The notes below the pieces were generated by a model that saw nothing but the letters and a program-made list of their open reading frames with translations, searched no databases and was not told the DNA's origin. Both the position numbers and the translations under genes were made by a program. A stretch of DNA of 64,000 nucleotides from Phoma sp. XZ068 (Eukaryota > Ascomycota > Dothideomycetes > Pleosporales > Didymellaceae): assembly GCA_004835665.1 (NCBI GenBank), contig RBKR01000004.1, forward strand, positions 1,922,001 to 1,986,000. The letters run 5' to 3'. The number at the start of each line of letters is the position of its first letter. Position 1 is the stretch's first letter. This document shows, in pieces, positions 31,189 to 43,889 of the stretch.

Positions 31189-34100
31189 ATGGGCTCCGAC
31201 GACATTGTCGACTTCGAGGTCATCGAAAACTCAAAGGAAAATATCCAGGCTATTCCCAGTGGCCGCTCCGCCAGAGCACTCGCACAGCTTTACACACCAC
31301 CGCTAGGCGCAAAGCCAGGACACGCGCCGTCGCCGCTGCAAACACAGGATGCACACAGCGCAAGACGGCTGGAGTTCGAGAAGGAGCTCATGAACATCGA
31401 CGACTCAGACGACCCCCTCGACATCTACGACCGATATGTGAAGTGGACATTAGACGCGTATCCCTCCGCGCAAAACGATAAACAGTCGCAACTCGGCCCG
31501 CTCCTTGAGCGCGCAACAAAAGCCTTCCAGTCGTCCTCACACTACAAGAACGACCCCCGCTATCTGAAGCTCTGGCTTCACTACATCAGGCTCTTCGCCG
31601 ACACACCGCAGGAGATTTTCAGATTTCTTGCGCGACACAGCATTGGCGATGGGCTAGCGCTATACTACGAGGAGTACGCAGCCTGGCTGGAAGGCGCGGG
31701 CCGATTCTCGCAGGCGGAGGAAATCTACAACATGGGCATTGAAAAGGAAGCACGCCCGACCGAGCGCTTGGTCCGCAAGTATGGCGAGTTCCAGCACCGT
31801 TTTGAAAGCCGGCCACAGGACGTTCCTGAGCCTTCCAGTCCGGCTCTGCCTGCTGTTCGCCCGGCGTTGGCTGCGAAGATGGATCCGTTCGCCCCTGCCT
31901 CGCCAGAGCCGCAGGCCCAGAGCCAGCCCAAGGCAGCCAAGCCGAAATCTGGCAAGGCTAAGATGGCCATCTTCTCGGACGAGGGACAGCCAGCTCAAGA
32001 AAGCCCGAGCGGAAGCGGCAAGGGCTGGGACAGCATTGGAACAATTGCAGATCGCAAGAAGGAGAACGCGCAGGAGGCTCGACCCTGGGCTGGTGAGACG
32101 CTGAAGGGTGGAAAGACCAACAAGGGCGCAGGAAAGATGATGATTTTCAAGGATGAGGTGAGCTCACTGCCTGCATGTCCCTCTTCATATATTTACGATC
32201 ACAGGACTAATTGGTTGGCGCTTGCCTTATGTATTCAGACCAAATCACATCTTGATGATGCAACATCCAAACCCCACCCGCTGCGTGAACAACTACAGGC
32301 TGTCAACCCGAAGACAGGTAGAGTCGAGGTTGTCTTTGTTGACTTGGAGCAAGTATACCCTAACCATAAAGATCCCATGTCGGTGGAGTTCTCTTTCGAA
32401 GAGCTGCGAGCGAGGCATCGGGGTTGGCTGGACCGCGACTGGGCGGCTATTCGTCGTGAAGAACAGGAGCAGGCTAGAAAACTCGCTGAAGAGGCTGCTG
32501 CTGCTCAGCTGCCTAAGCCTAAACCTGCGCCCTTGGCACCGAAGCAAGAGCCTCTGGCACCGAAGCAAGAGCCTCTGGCACCGAAGCATGAGCCTCTGGC
32601 ACCCAAACAAGACGCACAGAAACCTCCGAAGCTACAAACCGTACCTCTCAAAGGTGGTGAAGATGATATGCTCGCTGGAGATGACGAGAACAGACCGCCT
32701 TCGCAAGCTGATGTTGAAAAGGCAAAGGCAGCGAAGAAGGCACGAAAGGAGGAGCGCTCAAATCGCACCCGCAAGATCCAAGTCATGGACGTCAAGGAGA
32801 TTAGCGGAGAGACACAGACGAGTGAGTACTCCAAAAGCGAGACGCGAGCCTTTCTAACATATATTAGTCCAAGCGAAGCTGGATTCGCCATCAAAGAAGT
32901 CAAAGGTTCGCCGAAAGAAGGGCGGCCGTGAAGCTACCATGACTCTTCATACAAAGGAGGCGATGGACGACATCTACGAGATCTTCAACCAGCCGCTGAA
33001 GAAGCCTGAAGAAGAGGTTGTGGAACCACAGAGTGAGGAGGTGAGCAGTGACGATGATGAGAGTGACTACACCAGTGGAGCGGAGAGCACAGCCACTCGC
33101 AGCGAGTTTGGCGACGAGACTACAGTTGGCGGAGATTTCACACTGGGCACTGTGATTGGCGACAATGACTCCGACGATGGCAGCGGCAGTGGCAGCGGCA
33201 GCGGCAGCGAAGCAGACGACACGGAGGCCGAAAACACAGAAATTGACAACACCGATGTCAGAAGTGTCTCGGCTTGGTCTGACCTGACTGAGAGCAAGGA
33301 TACTACCAAAGACGACGAGGAAGATAACAACGACACTGTCCGCTCTGTCCGCTCAAACGATAGTTCTGAGCATTCAGAAGGCGAGTCCTTCGAAGAGGTG
33401 ACGCATCCAATGGTCAACACAAGAGAGCAGTATGAGCCAGAGGTGACCACTCCCACATCACCAGACGCACCAGCATCGCTGCCCACTCGCTTCGTCCCAG
33501 TCCCACCAGAAGACCACAATTACCCAATGAGGCCGTACCGAGATCCAGTGCAGGCTGCAAACAATCGTCTACCCTTTATGACTCCAATCGTAGAGAAGAC
33601 AGAGTCGTCTCTGGGTTTTGCAACTGCTTACGCTCAAAAGGAACAGCTGAATGCCAAGACACCGTCACGATCAAAGGGCGACCTTATCATATTCGAGGAT
33701 GGGGATGAAGATGAGACTAGTAGTAGCCCCTTCCAAGATCTTCTTGGACAAGCTATCAACGGTCCAGGCAAAATTACGAAACTGTCACTCAGACAGTCGC
33801 AGCCAACGCCGAGTGAACTTCTGTCCGAAACCGTGGCCCAGCCAGCACGAACCCCTCTCGCTGCGAAACCTGCGGTGTTCAGAGATCCGAAGCCCTCCGG
33901 ACCGATAATCCAGGATACACAATGCAATCCGGTCGACGAAGTCATCCGTAACACCATCCTACAAGAGATTCAACCGCCCCTTGACAGCTATGATGGATAC
34001 TTTGCGGATACAGAGGCGATTAGTGGAAAGGGTCTCGAGATCCAGAAGTACACAAAGGCAGTGAAGAAGATGAAGAACAATGCCCAGGACAAGACAATAA

Positions 34101-35170
34101 CCAACCTGGCTGCGCCACCGAAGCTTGTATTCGACGGGACAGATCGGACGTACACTGTCAAGCGAGAGCTCGGTAAGGGAGCATTCGCACCAGTATACCT
34201 CATCGAAAGCACACCAAACGATGAAGAGGATGAGAATGCACCCGCGCAGATGGGTAAGGGTGACTTTGGTCTCAAGCGGCGCCCGCTGGAAGCTCTGAAG
34301 ATGGAAGATCCTCCTACACCATGGGAGTTCTACATCATGAGACAAGCAAAGCGCCGCCTTGGGGTATCCAGAGCATCCGACTCCATCGTGCATGCATATG
34401 AGATGCACGTCTTCAGAGACGAATGCTATCTGATTGAGGAGTTCCGCGATCAAGGTACCCTCCTTGACCTCGTCAACATCGCCCGTGCCGAGAACGGCGT
34501 AATGGACGAACAACTAGCCATGTTCTTCACCATCGAGCTCTTCCGCACAGTCGAAGCCCTCCACGCCAAAGGCATCATCCACGGCGACCTCAAAGCAGAC
34601 AACATCCTCGTCCGCTTCGACGCCCTGCAAAAGGGCGAGTGGGACTCTGTATACCAGCGCGACGGCCGCGACGGCTGGTCATCAAAGGGTATCTCGCTGA
34701 TCGACTTCGGGCGCGGCATCGATATGAAAGCGTTCAAGCCGGACGTGCAATTCATCGCCGACTGGCCCACCACCGAAGCCGACTGCGCTGAGATGCGCGA
34801 AATGCGGCCCTGGACATATCAAATCGACTACCATGGCTTGGCGGGCATCGTGCACAACCTCCTCTTTGGCAAGTATATCAGCACGGTTGCCGAGAAGGGT
34901 GCGACGCTTGGTGCTGGCGCGACGAAGACGTATAAGATTAAAGAGAGTCTGAAGAGGTACTGGCAGACGGAGATTTGGCACGAGTGTTTGGACTTGCTGC
35001 TCAATCCGCTGAAGCATATGGACGGTGAAGAAGGTAGGAGGTTGCCCGTGTTGAAGGGCATGAGGGAGGTCAGGGAGAAGATGGAGGCGCATCTGGAGAG
35101 TAATTGCGAGAAGGGGATTGGGCTGAAGGCGTTGGTTAGGAAGATGGAAGAGGCGGTGAAGAAGAGGTGA
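31189..35170 (+). CDS. BUB1: BUB1/MadBub spindle-checkpoint kinase
   Basis: Exons 31189-32157, 32239-32821 and 32868-35170 give 1284 residues. Order of parts: KEN box at 16-18; Mad3/Bub1 homology region (TPR-like, about 55-205), which binds Knl1; second KEN box at 291-293; four PLAPKQE-type repeats at about 420-447; GLEBS motif for Bub3 (TLHTKEAMDDIYEIFNQPL, from about 543); a long acidic Ser-rich linker; and a C-terminal kinase from about 945. The kinase shows RELGKGAFAPVYL, ALKMEDP as the probable ATP-lysine strand, HGDLKADN (1089-1096) and DFG (1130-1132), so it should be active. KEN boxes plus an intact kinase in one protein point to an undivided MadBub gene covering Bub1 and Mad3 roles. 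The first intron (81 nt) is in frame and stop-free. The protein acts at kinetochores. Confidence 0.96.
32530..32613 (+). repeat. 21-bp coding minisatellite in BUB1
   Basis: Four 21-base units (starts 32530, 32551, 32572, 32593) encode PLAPKQE-type heptads. The two middle units are nearly identical, suggesting recent expansion or homogenisation. The frame is kept. Confidence 0.85.
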
Positions 35171-35622
35171 TTGTAATTATGGGTCTTGACATAGAGTGGC
35201 GTTGGTGTGCTTGCATGGCGTTTGAGTGGATGATACCTCCGAGTCAATGTTACGATGTCTTCTCTTGACGATTTTAGATGTAAACAAAAGTGACAATTCT
35301 AGAGGTCGATGTGTTGTGGAGTGAAAGTCGATAGGCTGCCGTCATAGTGGGGTGGGGTGTTGGCCCATGCTCCATCTGGTAGCCTTGCGGGAGCTTCGCC
35401 GCGTGCTCACCTCCGACCATCTCCACTTGACGATTGTGCGTTTGCGCCTGAACCTGTGAACGTGGTCAGTCGCGTCTGACTTGCAACATTCCGCCTCTCT
35501 CTACCTGCAGCTTTTCTCTCGGTCCAACAAGCCCGGGCGCGGCAACAATAGGCGGCAAACACCCCACATCGCCATCTCCCCACAACACCGCCACGGTTAT
35601 CTCGAACGACCTATAGCCGACC
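35171..35622. other. Intergenic spacer between BUB1 and CSN3
   Basis: Short gap between two genes on the same strand, with the BUB1 3' flank and the CSN3 promoter. No further feature was seen. Confidence 0.5.
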
Positions 35623-37248
35623 ATGACGGTGGAACTTTCCACGTTGTTGCTGCAGTTCCAGCCCGAGGCGGAGGAGCTGAAGGCGCGCCAGAAGTACGAT
35701 CAAGCTGCCAGGCAGTTCGTGAAGCAGCTCGACAACGTCTCGGCGTCACATTGGCTGAAGGGAGCAGACTCACCACAAGATGTGCTGGAGGTACGTGCGA
35801 GTTGAATGATTCCCGAGGTACACTGACAATACGTAGATTCTCAACCCGGCAGTCAACTCAATAGCATACGCCTTCGCCCTGCGCCACCGCATCGCCGCCG
35901 CCGTCGATAAGAAGGCCTCGTCAGAGTCGATGGGTGCGCTGTGGAATAAGCTGGTGCTGTTTCTGGAGACGTTTGATCCCGTGCAGATGCGGTATGCGGG
36001 GCAGGAGTGGAAGAAGCTGGTGGACTATGTTGAACCGCTTGCGCGGAATGATGGTTCGGTATGTTCTGTACGGTGCTGAACTTGGGCGTAAGACTTACTC
36101 TTGTAGCCTGCCCTCGCTATTGCGCATATACGGTCAGCGATGATCCGCCTCGATCCTACCACAGGCACTTTCACCTCTACACACCTCGACTTCATTCGGC
36201 TCTGCGTCGAGACACGATCGTATGGGGCCGCTGAACCTATTCTTGATAACTATATCCACAGTCTCCCCTCACATATTCCCGCTGTTGTTCGCGAAGGGTT
36301 TGAGTACTCAGTGCCGTGCGCGGACGTTGCACGCAGCGGAGAGTATATCCACCGCCTGTCAGGACATTCAGACAAGGTCACATTTGTAGATGTGCAGGAG
36401 TACTATGTTCTCGGTGCTATGGCGTATCTTGGGCTGCGACAGTTCAAAAAGGCACAACACTTCTTGGAGCACGTTCTGGTCATGCCGTGCGCCAACGTAG
36501 CCAACGGGCTGATGCTGGAGGCCTACAAGAAGTGGGTGCTGCTGAGCTGTCTGGTATCTGGGAAGGCCAAGAATATCCCCCGGTCGGCCAACGCAACAGC
36601 AATCAAGCAAGTGAGAACTGCCTCCAAGGCATACGAGGCTGCTGCAGACGCGTACACACATCTGAACAACATGTCTAAGCTAAAGGCTCAAATCAATGCA
36701 GGTGCTCAGACATGGGCAGAGGTAAGCACGTGCTCACGACCGCCCAGAACAAATGCTGACAACACCTCCAGGACGGCAACACGGGACTCGTCAAGGCCGT
36801 ACTGGACAGCCAAATGAGGGCATACGTCTCGCGACTGTCACGAACGTTCTCGGCAATGCCCGTGTCAAACATTGCCAGAAACGTGGGCGGTAGCGCCGTC
36901 GAAACCGCAGAGTATCTCGAAACGCTCATCAAAGAGGGTTATCTAAACGCGCGCTTGGAGCAAACAGACAAACCAGAGACTGGCATCGTGCTGCGGTTCT
37001 ACCTTGACCCCACACAGGGCCCGCTCGCCAAGTCGGAGAAGCAGCAGCAGCAGGCGTTGTTTGAGCAGACTCTGCGCACGAATGCACTCGCCGAGCACGT
37101 CAAGGATGCAGACTATCGGTTGACGCTGACCAAAGAGTTTATTGAGAACTTGAAGCGGCAGCAGAAGAGACAGGGTGCAGCAGGCGACGCGATGGATACA
37201 GCGTGGGACGATGGCGTGGATGAGGAAGACATTATGGTTGATATGTGA
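35623..37248 (+). CDS. csn3: COP9 signalosome subunit 3
   Basis: Four exons: 35623-35790, 35837-36058, 36107-36721 and 36772-37248, all in phase 0, giving 493 residues. Introns are 46-50 nt. The N-terminal half is helical, with LDPTTGTFTSTHLDFIRLCVETRSYGAAEPILD, then VQEYYVLGAMAYLGLRQFKKAQHFLEHVLVMP, the pattern of CSN3. The last exon holds the winged-helix part of the PCI domain, ending MPVSNIARNVGG...AEYLETLIKEGYLNARL, then an acidic tail (DDGVDEEDIMVDM). The COP9 signalosome removes NEDD8 from cullin ubiquitin ligases and in filamentous fungi controls development and light responses. CSN3 is a scaffold subunit without the JAMM catalytic site. Confidence 0.94.
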
Positions 37249-38610
37249 GTGCAACACTAGCGTTGTGGTCAATACATCACTGGAAGGCGCACGCAAGAAG
37301 CACACCGAGCCTCGTGACAAGCCTGAAGCAGCATTCACGAAGCAAGTCACGAAGCAGCAATCAGACGCAAAACGGCGCTGCATGAAACGCGTCGTCGCAT
37401 GAACCCAAACAGGAGACCTGCCAATAGGTAACTTAATTACCCGTAGCTCGTCGCTGCAACGACGGCAAGAAGCACAAGCTAAGCGCCATCAACAACGTAA
37501 CGTCAACAATCACATAGCACGAATAGCACGAATAATGAGAAGATCATGCCACGAATAATGACAAAAGGATGAAGATCTTCGCGACGACATGTCGTGACGC
37601 GTCTGTGCAGCGGATTGCTTCAGCGCTATGGTGTTTTCGTGAGAGGCTAAACCAGTGTTCGTCGGCAGCTTTGCTCGGAAGTGTGAGCCGTGCCAGTATG
37701 TCGATTGCGTGTCCGTGTCGTGAAGCGAGTGCTAACGAAGGGCTAACTAGGTTCTAACAAAGTGCAAGCGAAGTGCAACAAGTGCTAACGAAGTGCAATC
37801 AGGTACTAACGGAGTGCAATCAGGTACTAACGGAGTGCAATCAGGTACTAACGGAGTGCAATCAGGTACTAACGAAGTGTATGCAAGTGCAGCCAAGTGT
37901 ACAGTTGTCAGGCAGGTCAAAGAACGGTAGAAGCTGTTTTAGCCCCCGCAAGGCAGATTGGGATGTGTTGGAGGTACTGATGTCTCCTGAGATGGGCGGC
38001 GTCGAGGTGTGGTTTGACTCGGCGGGTGGTTCATGTTGTGCTGGACCCTGAGAGGGGTGAGAGGCGAGCTCGGTACGGGGGAGGGGCCTTCCGAGCAGGG
38101 ACGGCTGCAGGAGGATGCATGGGGCTGCAGGGCGATGGGTTTCGTGGGCAGAGGACTAGGTGTTGATGTGGAGAGAGAGGCGAGTGCAGTAGACGGCAGC
38201 ACTGTAGTTCGCCAATATCATCACAGACGGTGCAGTACCGACAGCGTGCAGCACATAGCGGCAGAAGATAGCGTGCAGGATAGCGGATAGCGGATGGGGA
38301 CAGGGGCTCGGTGGCTCTGGCTAGGCTGCTCTTGTTTGAGAGTGCAGCCAGGGGCATGCGATGCGAACGGCGGTGGGCGCTGTCTCGCGGGCGGCTTGGC
38401 GACGTCCACAAATACACATACGCACGCAGGCCCTCGTTTCCTGGCTGCCAGCACCGAGGGGAGCATTGCAGATTGCAGCCGCAGACGGACGGCCGCCCTA
38501 TCACCACGGCAGCTCCTGTACCACGTCGCCGTTCCTGCACCGAGGCCGCGATGCTGTGCAGTACCCACGGCTTGGCCTGAGACACTTGAGCAGCCTCACC
38601 GCCCACCAGC
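37249..38610. other. Repeat-bearing intergenic region between CSN3 and the MIT gene
   Basis: No supported gene. The left part carries degenerate short repeats of AGTGCAA/GCTAACGAAG type, including a clean 21-bp array. The right part is the GC-rich promoter and leader of the MIT-domain gene. Frames reading through on either strand are by-products of composition. Confidence 0.6.
37792..37875. repeat. 21-bp tandem repeat, four units
   Basis: Four head-to-tail 21-base units start at 37792, 37813, 37834 and 37855. Each contains AGTGCAATCAGG followed by TACTAACGG. The first three are identical and the last diverges at its end. Looser copies flank it from about 37741 to 37900. Confidence 0.9.
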
Positions 38611-41600
38611 ATGAGCGCACCCAGGCTCGCCGCAGAGCCCAGCCCCGCCGGCACCCAGCACCTGCGCCGACAGTCGCGAGCGGGCTCTCTCTCGCGGCGG
38701 GAGGGCGACGCGAGTGCTGCGAGTGCGAGTGCAGCCGGCGCGGAGCACCCCCACACGGCTGCCACGGTCCATGCGAGGCGCCGCTCGCAGTTGACCGCGA
38801 CCGCGACAGCAGCAACGTCGACACCCTCCGCAACCACCGCGCCCGCGCGCAGGCCCAGCATCTCGGGCTCGTCCACCACCGCCACCGCCCCCGGCCCGCT
38901 CGCCGCGCTCAATGGCAGCATCAGCATCAACGCGCCGCCGCCCCAGCTGCCCGCGCTCCCGCCCCAGCTGCCCTCGCTGCCGCCCATGCTGCTGTCCGCC
39001 ACCGTCTACGACCCCAATTCGCCCAGCAGCACCTCGACCGCGCCCTCGCCGTCCACCGCCGGCCTCCTCACCCCGAGCGTCTTCGCCGCCGCCCAGCCCA
39101 CCGACTACTTCAACTCGAAGCCGCGCACGCCCCTGACCGCGACGGCCACGGCCACCGCGCCCGCCCAGCGCCCGCCGTCACGCACAAAGGCCGACCGCGT
39201 CCTGGGACGCTCGCCCCTGGGCTCGCCCGCCATTCTTGGGATCGCAGACCCGGACGCAAGGCACAACCCCGGCGCTGGCGCTACACGAGCCCCGTCCGCA
39301 ACCCGAGCCCCGTCGACCTCGACCCGCGAGCAAGCGCAGACGGTGCAGACGCAGACGCGCGCGCCCAGTGCCGCACACCGCCGCTCGGCCTCGAGAGACC
39401 ACCAGCGCAGCGAGAGCCGCGACACGTACGGCAGGCGCGAAAGCAGGGGGCACTACCGCAGCACCAGCCGCGACCACAACAGGAGCGAGAGCGCCAGCTC
39501 GCGCCTCGACGACGCACAACACGACACGCCGCCCCGCACGCGCGAGCGCAGGGAAAAGGACAAGAAGACGATGCTGTCCCGCGCCCTGCAAAAGGCAAAC
39601 ACGGCAGTCCTGCTCGACAATGCACAGAACTTCGAGGGCGCCATGGAGGCCTACGAGGACGCCTGCAAGCTGCTCCAGCAGGTCATGATCCGCAGCTCGC
39701 AGGACGAGGATAGACGGAAATTGGACGCCATTGTGAGTGCCGTGCGAAGATCGCTGCTTTTTCGAGCCTGGCTCCCATGCTAACACCACCAGCGCGTAAC
39801 ATACACCAATCGCATCGAGGAGCTCCGTCGACTAGACCCTGGGTATGCAAACAATTCAGGGAAATCACTGCCTGCGCGGCCGATGAGCGGTGAATCTCTC
39901 GACGAGCAGCGCTCTATGCTGCTTGAGGACGACGATGACACCGAAGACGAGCCCGTCGTGATCCAGACCGCGACCGTGACCCGAATCGTCAATGACCGCT
40001 CGGGAGAACATCTCCCCCACAAAGACCCCGAACCGCCTCCTTCCCAGCAACTACCCCTCCGGAAACCCGAATTCGCCGGCCAGCGAGAGTCGGTCATCAG
40101 CACAGCTATCCGCGATGTCCAGAGGACCATGCAGACCTCGCAATTCCACCTGCAGCCGCCGCCCGGTCGGATAGCAGGATCCACCCCTTCAATCGAATCG
40201 CCCATGGACCGATCGTACATGCCTCCACCTCTCTCCCCCAAGCGCTCCAAGTCACCCTTGTTCAGCGCCACATTACCGAAAGATCCATTCGAGGCACAAA
40301 AAACACTCCAACCACAGCCACCAGCACAGTCCAGACACCAGCGTGTCCATAGTAACGAGTCGACCTCGTGGCTGGACACCATTGACGAATCTGGAGGGTC
40401 GTCATGTTCGTCGTCCGTACACTCACTATCTCCCCGCGGAGTGCGCCGAAAGCACATTCGGAATACAAGCGGTGGGACTGAAGCCGAGTTTGATGCTGCC
40501 CTCGATGCCGCTGTCGAGGCTGCCTACGACGATGGATTCGAGCCGTTCGACGACGAAATAGCGCCGGATGAACTCCTTACAACAAGACTGAGGAATGTGG
40601 AACTGGCAAAGGAGAGGGTACGGGAAGCTGAGCGGGAAGAAGCTATTGCGGCAGCAAAGTACCGCTTCAAGGAGACGCAGCTGCAGAGCGAGACATTACC
40701 GCATGTCCGGGAGAGCGCTGAGCTGATGCTTAATGATGAGGCTGAGGAGGAGGAGCGTCTGCTGGACGAAATGACCAGAGAGTACATGCTTGATGGATTC
40801 GACTTTGACCTGCAGACGAAGTCTTCGTTACCAAGGCAGTCGGATTCCAGCGGATTCTCCGCGTACCACAGCTCAGTCTCCTCACACAGGACTACAGGAG
40901 GAACATCACTCTCGACAGTGGCAGAGGTCATGCAGCCGCCGGCCTCGAAAACACTACACTCGCCTCCCCCGGTGCCTGCTCCATCTGGTGCCCTGCCAGC
41001 TCTCCCACCTCCACCGCCATCAGGTACCCTGCCTTCAGTCCCAGAACTCCAAACAGCACAACCCGTCGATCCAGAGGCTACGCCGCGACCCACCGCCGCA
41101 GCCAAAGACGCTGCGTCTGTGAGGAGCCGGAGATTATCTGGACAGAACGCTAAAACGTTGAAGATTGAGACCTCCCTGCCTGCAGTAGCTGCGCCGCCGC
41201 ACACGGAGAAACCTCCGGTGCCAGCGAAGAACTCACCAGATGCCCCACCGCAGCCCAAGTCTGCAGCTGCAACGCTGTTCAGCGGCGCGCAATCCAGCCT
41301 AGATTCGACTTTCAAAACACCAGCTCTGCCGCAAGTGCCTCAACAGGGTCTGGCACCCCCATCACCACTGCCTGCACTCCACAGCCCGGCTGACGCAAAT
41401 GCATCAATATCGCCAGCTACGCCGGGTTTAAGCCATGGCCTCTCGAACGAATCGGGTCTCGTGCCGGGCTCACCGAAGTCGAAGCCGTCAGCTCTTGGCA
41501 TCAGGAAGAACAAGTCGTCATTAAGTTTGAAACAGAGGACGCTGTCCATATCAAGCCCAGACGGCTCGGATGTCTCGATAGGGACACCCTTGAGCACGTC

Positions 41601-42723
41601 GTTCTCCATCACTGGCCGCAAACCAAGTGTCGCCAACATAGCGCCGCTGCCAACACCGGGCCTTCCCACGTTTACTATCGACGGCCTGCCGAGTGGTGGC
41701 ATGCATCTGTTTGAGAGCGACATCCACTCCCCATTCTCTCCCGGCTCCCCGAGCCCAGCTGTAGCCAATGCGCCAATCCCCCTGGAGCCGTGTCCGGATA
41801 CGTATCTGTTACGGCCCTTTTGGTTGATGCGATGCTTCTACCAGACCATCGTGCATCCCCGCGGCGGCTACATGTCGACCAAGCTATTCATCCCGCGCGA
41901 TGTCTGGCGGGTTAAAGGCGTTAAGATTAAGAACGTCGAAGACAAGATCGCCAACTGCGACCTCCTCACCGCCGCACTGCAGAAGATGGCATCCATGGAC
42001 ACGCTCGACGCCGACGTCGTGCTCGAGGAAATGCAAGCCTTTGAAGTCGTGCTGGACCAGGTACAAGCCCAGCTCGCAAAGAAGCTTGGAAACGAGGTTG
42101 GCGTGCAAAGCGTCTCGACCCTTTTCAAAGACGCCACTACCGTCGGCGACGGCGCGGCCAGCACCGAGGGTAGTATGCGCACCATGCACAGCTCGCAGGA
42201 CAACACGACGAGCCGCGCCGTCGCGCAGGGCAAAAGCTACCTCACCTCGTGGCGCAAGCTGCGCAGCAAGAACTCCGGCGTCAATCTTGCTGCCATGGCC
42301 GGCCCGAAGATCAGCAACGGCGATGTCCCCAAGGATTCACTCAATATGGCGACGCTCCCCATGACGAGCTTGCCGTCCATCCGGTTCGCGAAGAGAGATA
42401 CCTCCGGGTTGACGTTTGAGGGCCCGAATTCAGGGTATATGAGCAGTTTGGCGCGGTTGTTTGATTCGGCTCAGATTCTTGGTATGTCTACGTTCACTTT
42501 ACTTTCCCTTTGCTAATGCTAACGTGATTCACCAGACCAAATCGCCCGCCAAGTCGAAGACCCCGGCCTCAAACACTCATCACCCACACACGTCGGGCTC
42601 GAACTGTCATCCCGGCATGCAGCTGAGTTCTTCGGCTTCTACATCTGCCGCTTCGTGCTGACGGATGTCACCATGATGCTGGATAAGTTTATCAAGAGGG
42701 GGAGTGAGTGGGTGCTTGTGTAG
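38611..42723 (+). CDS. Large MIT-domain protein
   Basis: Exons 38611-39732, 39793-42481 and 42536-42723 give 1332 residues. The first ~310 residues are Ser/Pro/Ala/Arg-rich and disordered, with RS-like repeats (SASRDHQRSESRD). An MIT (microtubule interacting and transport) three-helix domain follows at about 318-392 (LSRALQKANTAVLLDNAQNF, then AMEAYEDACKLLQQV) and spans the first intron. A coiled coil lies near 600 (ELAKERVREAEREEAIAAAK) and more Pro-rich linkers follow. The conserved C-terminal region begins at YLLRPFWLMRCFYQTIVHPR, with FIPRDVWRVKGVKIKNVEDK, and ends in a helical segment. MIT domains bind ESCRT-III tails, so a role in endosomal sorting or membrane remodelling is likely. The particular function is not known to me. 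Family identification is firm, function inferred. Confidence 0.88.
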
Positions 42724-42910
42724 CGCATATAGTGTTGCATCAGTGCCGTATGTGCAGTAGAGCATCGTAGAGCATATGTACGGTGATAAGATACGGTAAT
42801 GAAGTAATGGACGGAACCGGAACCACGGAATGAAGAATGGGATGGGAAACGCAATGACTCAGGAGAAAAGGCAGGGGTGACTGACGAGTACAAATCCCCA
42901 ACGAACGGGG

Positions 42911-43246
42911 TTGCTTTGCTTTACTTTGCTTTGCTTTGCTTTTGCCCAGTCTAGCCTGCGTTGCATTGGTATTTCGCATAAGCGGTGTTTACGGCGTTGG
43001 TGTTTAGCGAGACTTTTTCTTGTTTGTTTGTGTGTTTGTTTGTTTGTTTGTTCGCGGTCGAGCTGGCGTGCATTTGCGAATGCGTTTGAGTGGTTTTGTT
43101 GTGCGTTTGCGAGGAGTGCGTTATAGTAAGATTTGATATCCCCGATGGAAGGAAGGAAGGAAGGAAGGATGATGGACGATGGAAGTAGACGACGAGGAGG
43201 AGTGGATGGATGGATGGATGGATGGTCAGTCAGATAGATAGATAGA
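42911..43246. repeat. Cluster of microsatellites
   Basis: In order: a TTTGC/TTTAC pentanucleotide run (42911-42943), TTTG (about 43021-43053), GGAA (43147-43168), GGAT (43203-43225) and GATA (43232-43246). All lie within 340 bases. Confidence 0.9.
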
Positions 43247-43889
43247 CAGGATATGACAGGATATGAATGATGGATATACAGTACATGCCAGACTAAACGG
43301 ATTTGGTAAGCTGTAATTCGGTTCTCCGTCTTCTTTCCTTTTGTCCTTCCGTTTCTTGGGAGTTTGTGTGTCGGGACGGGAGGAACGAAGGACTGTTTCG
43401 CTACTCTGGACTTTGTTACTTATTTTACTTATTTACTTACTCCTCCTGTCTATCATCTTACTATCCTATAAGCATGTCTTCCTTTTGATTAGTGCTTCTT
43501 ATCCGCGTACTTGGTTAGTCAGCTTCTAGTACATTGTACATGCCCCGTGCCCCGTGCCACCGGTATGTCTGATATTTGTATGAATATTGATATAGATATA
43601 GCTGGTGGAGAGTATATCTAGTAGTATGAGAATACGTGTGGAATTGTGATGGTGATGGTACTCGTCGCGTTTAGATACCTGCCGATGTTGAGTGTCTAGT
43701 GTCTGGTTTCTAGTCTCTAGGCTCTGGCCTGCTGGCACGCCAGTTAGTATGACGATTGCTGGGTAGAGAGGGAAGGTGGTTTTTTGTTAGTTCACTAGGA
43801 CTATGGCCTTGTTAGGATGGAGAGTGGTATACCGGATTGAGTAGCGTAATAGATTGATTGGTATTCAAGGTTATTTCGTGTAAGAGAAA

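Noticed and set aside
37792..37875. CRISPR-like spacing of short repeats
   Set aside because: Units are directly adjacent with no spacers, and the genome is eukaryotic.
37773..38051. Repeat-encoded frame (VLTECNQ heptads)
   Set aside because: An artefact of the 21-bp tandem repeat, whose length is a multiple of three; no conserved sequence beyond it.
38031..39002. A 323-codon minus-strand frame
   Set aside because: Antisense of the MIT gene leader and first exon, with Ala/Val/Gly composition and no domain.
38361..39713. A 450-codon plus-strand frame rich in Arg, Pro and His
   Set aside because: It is an alternative frame of the GC-rich first exon of the MIT gene; the chosen frame leads into the MIT domain and splices correctly.
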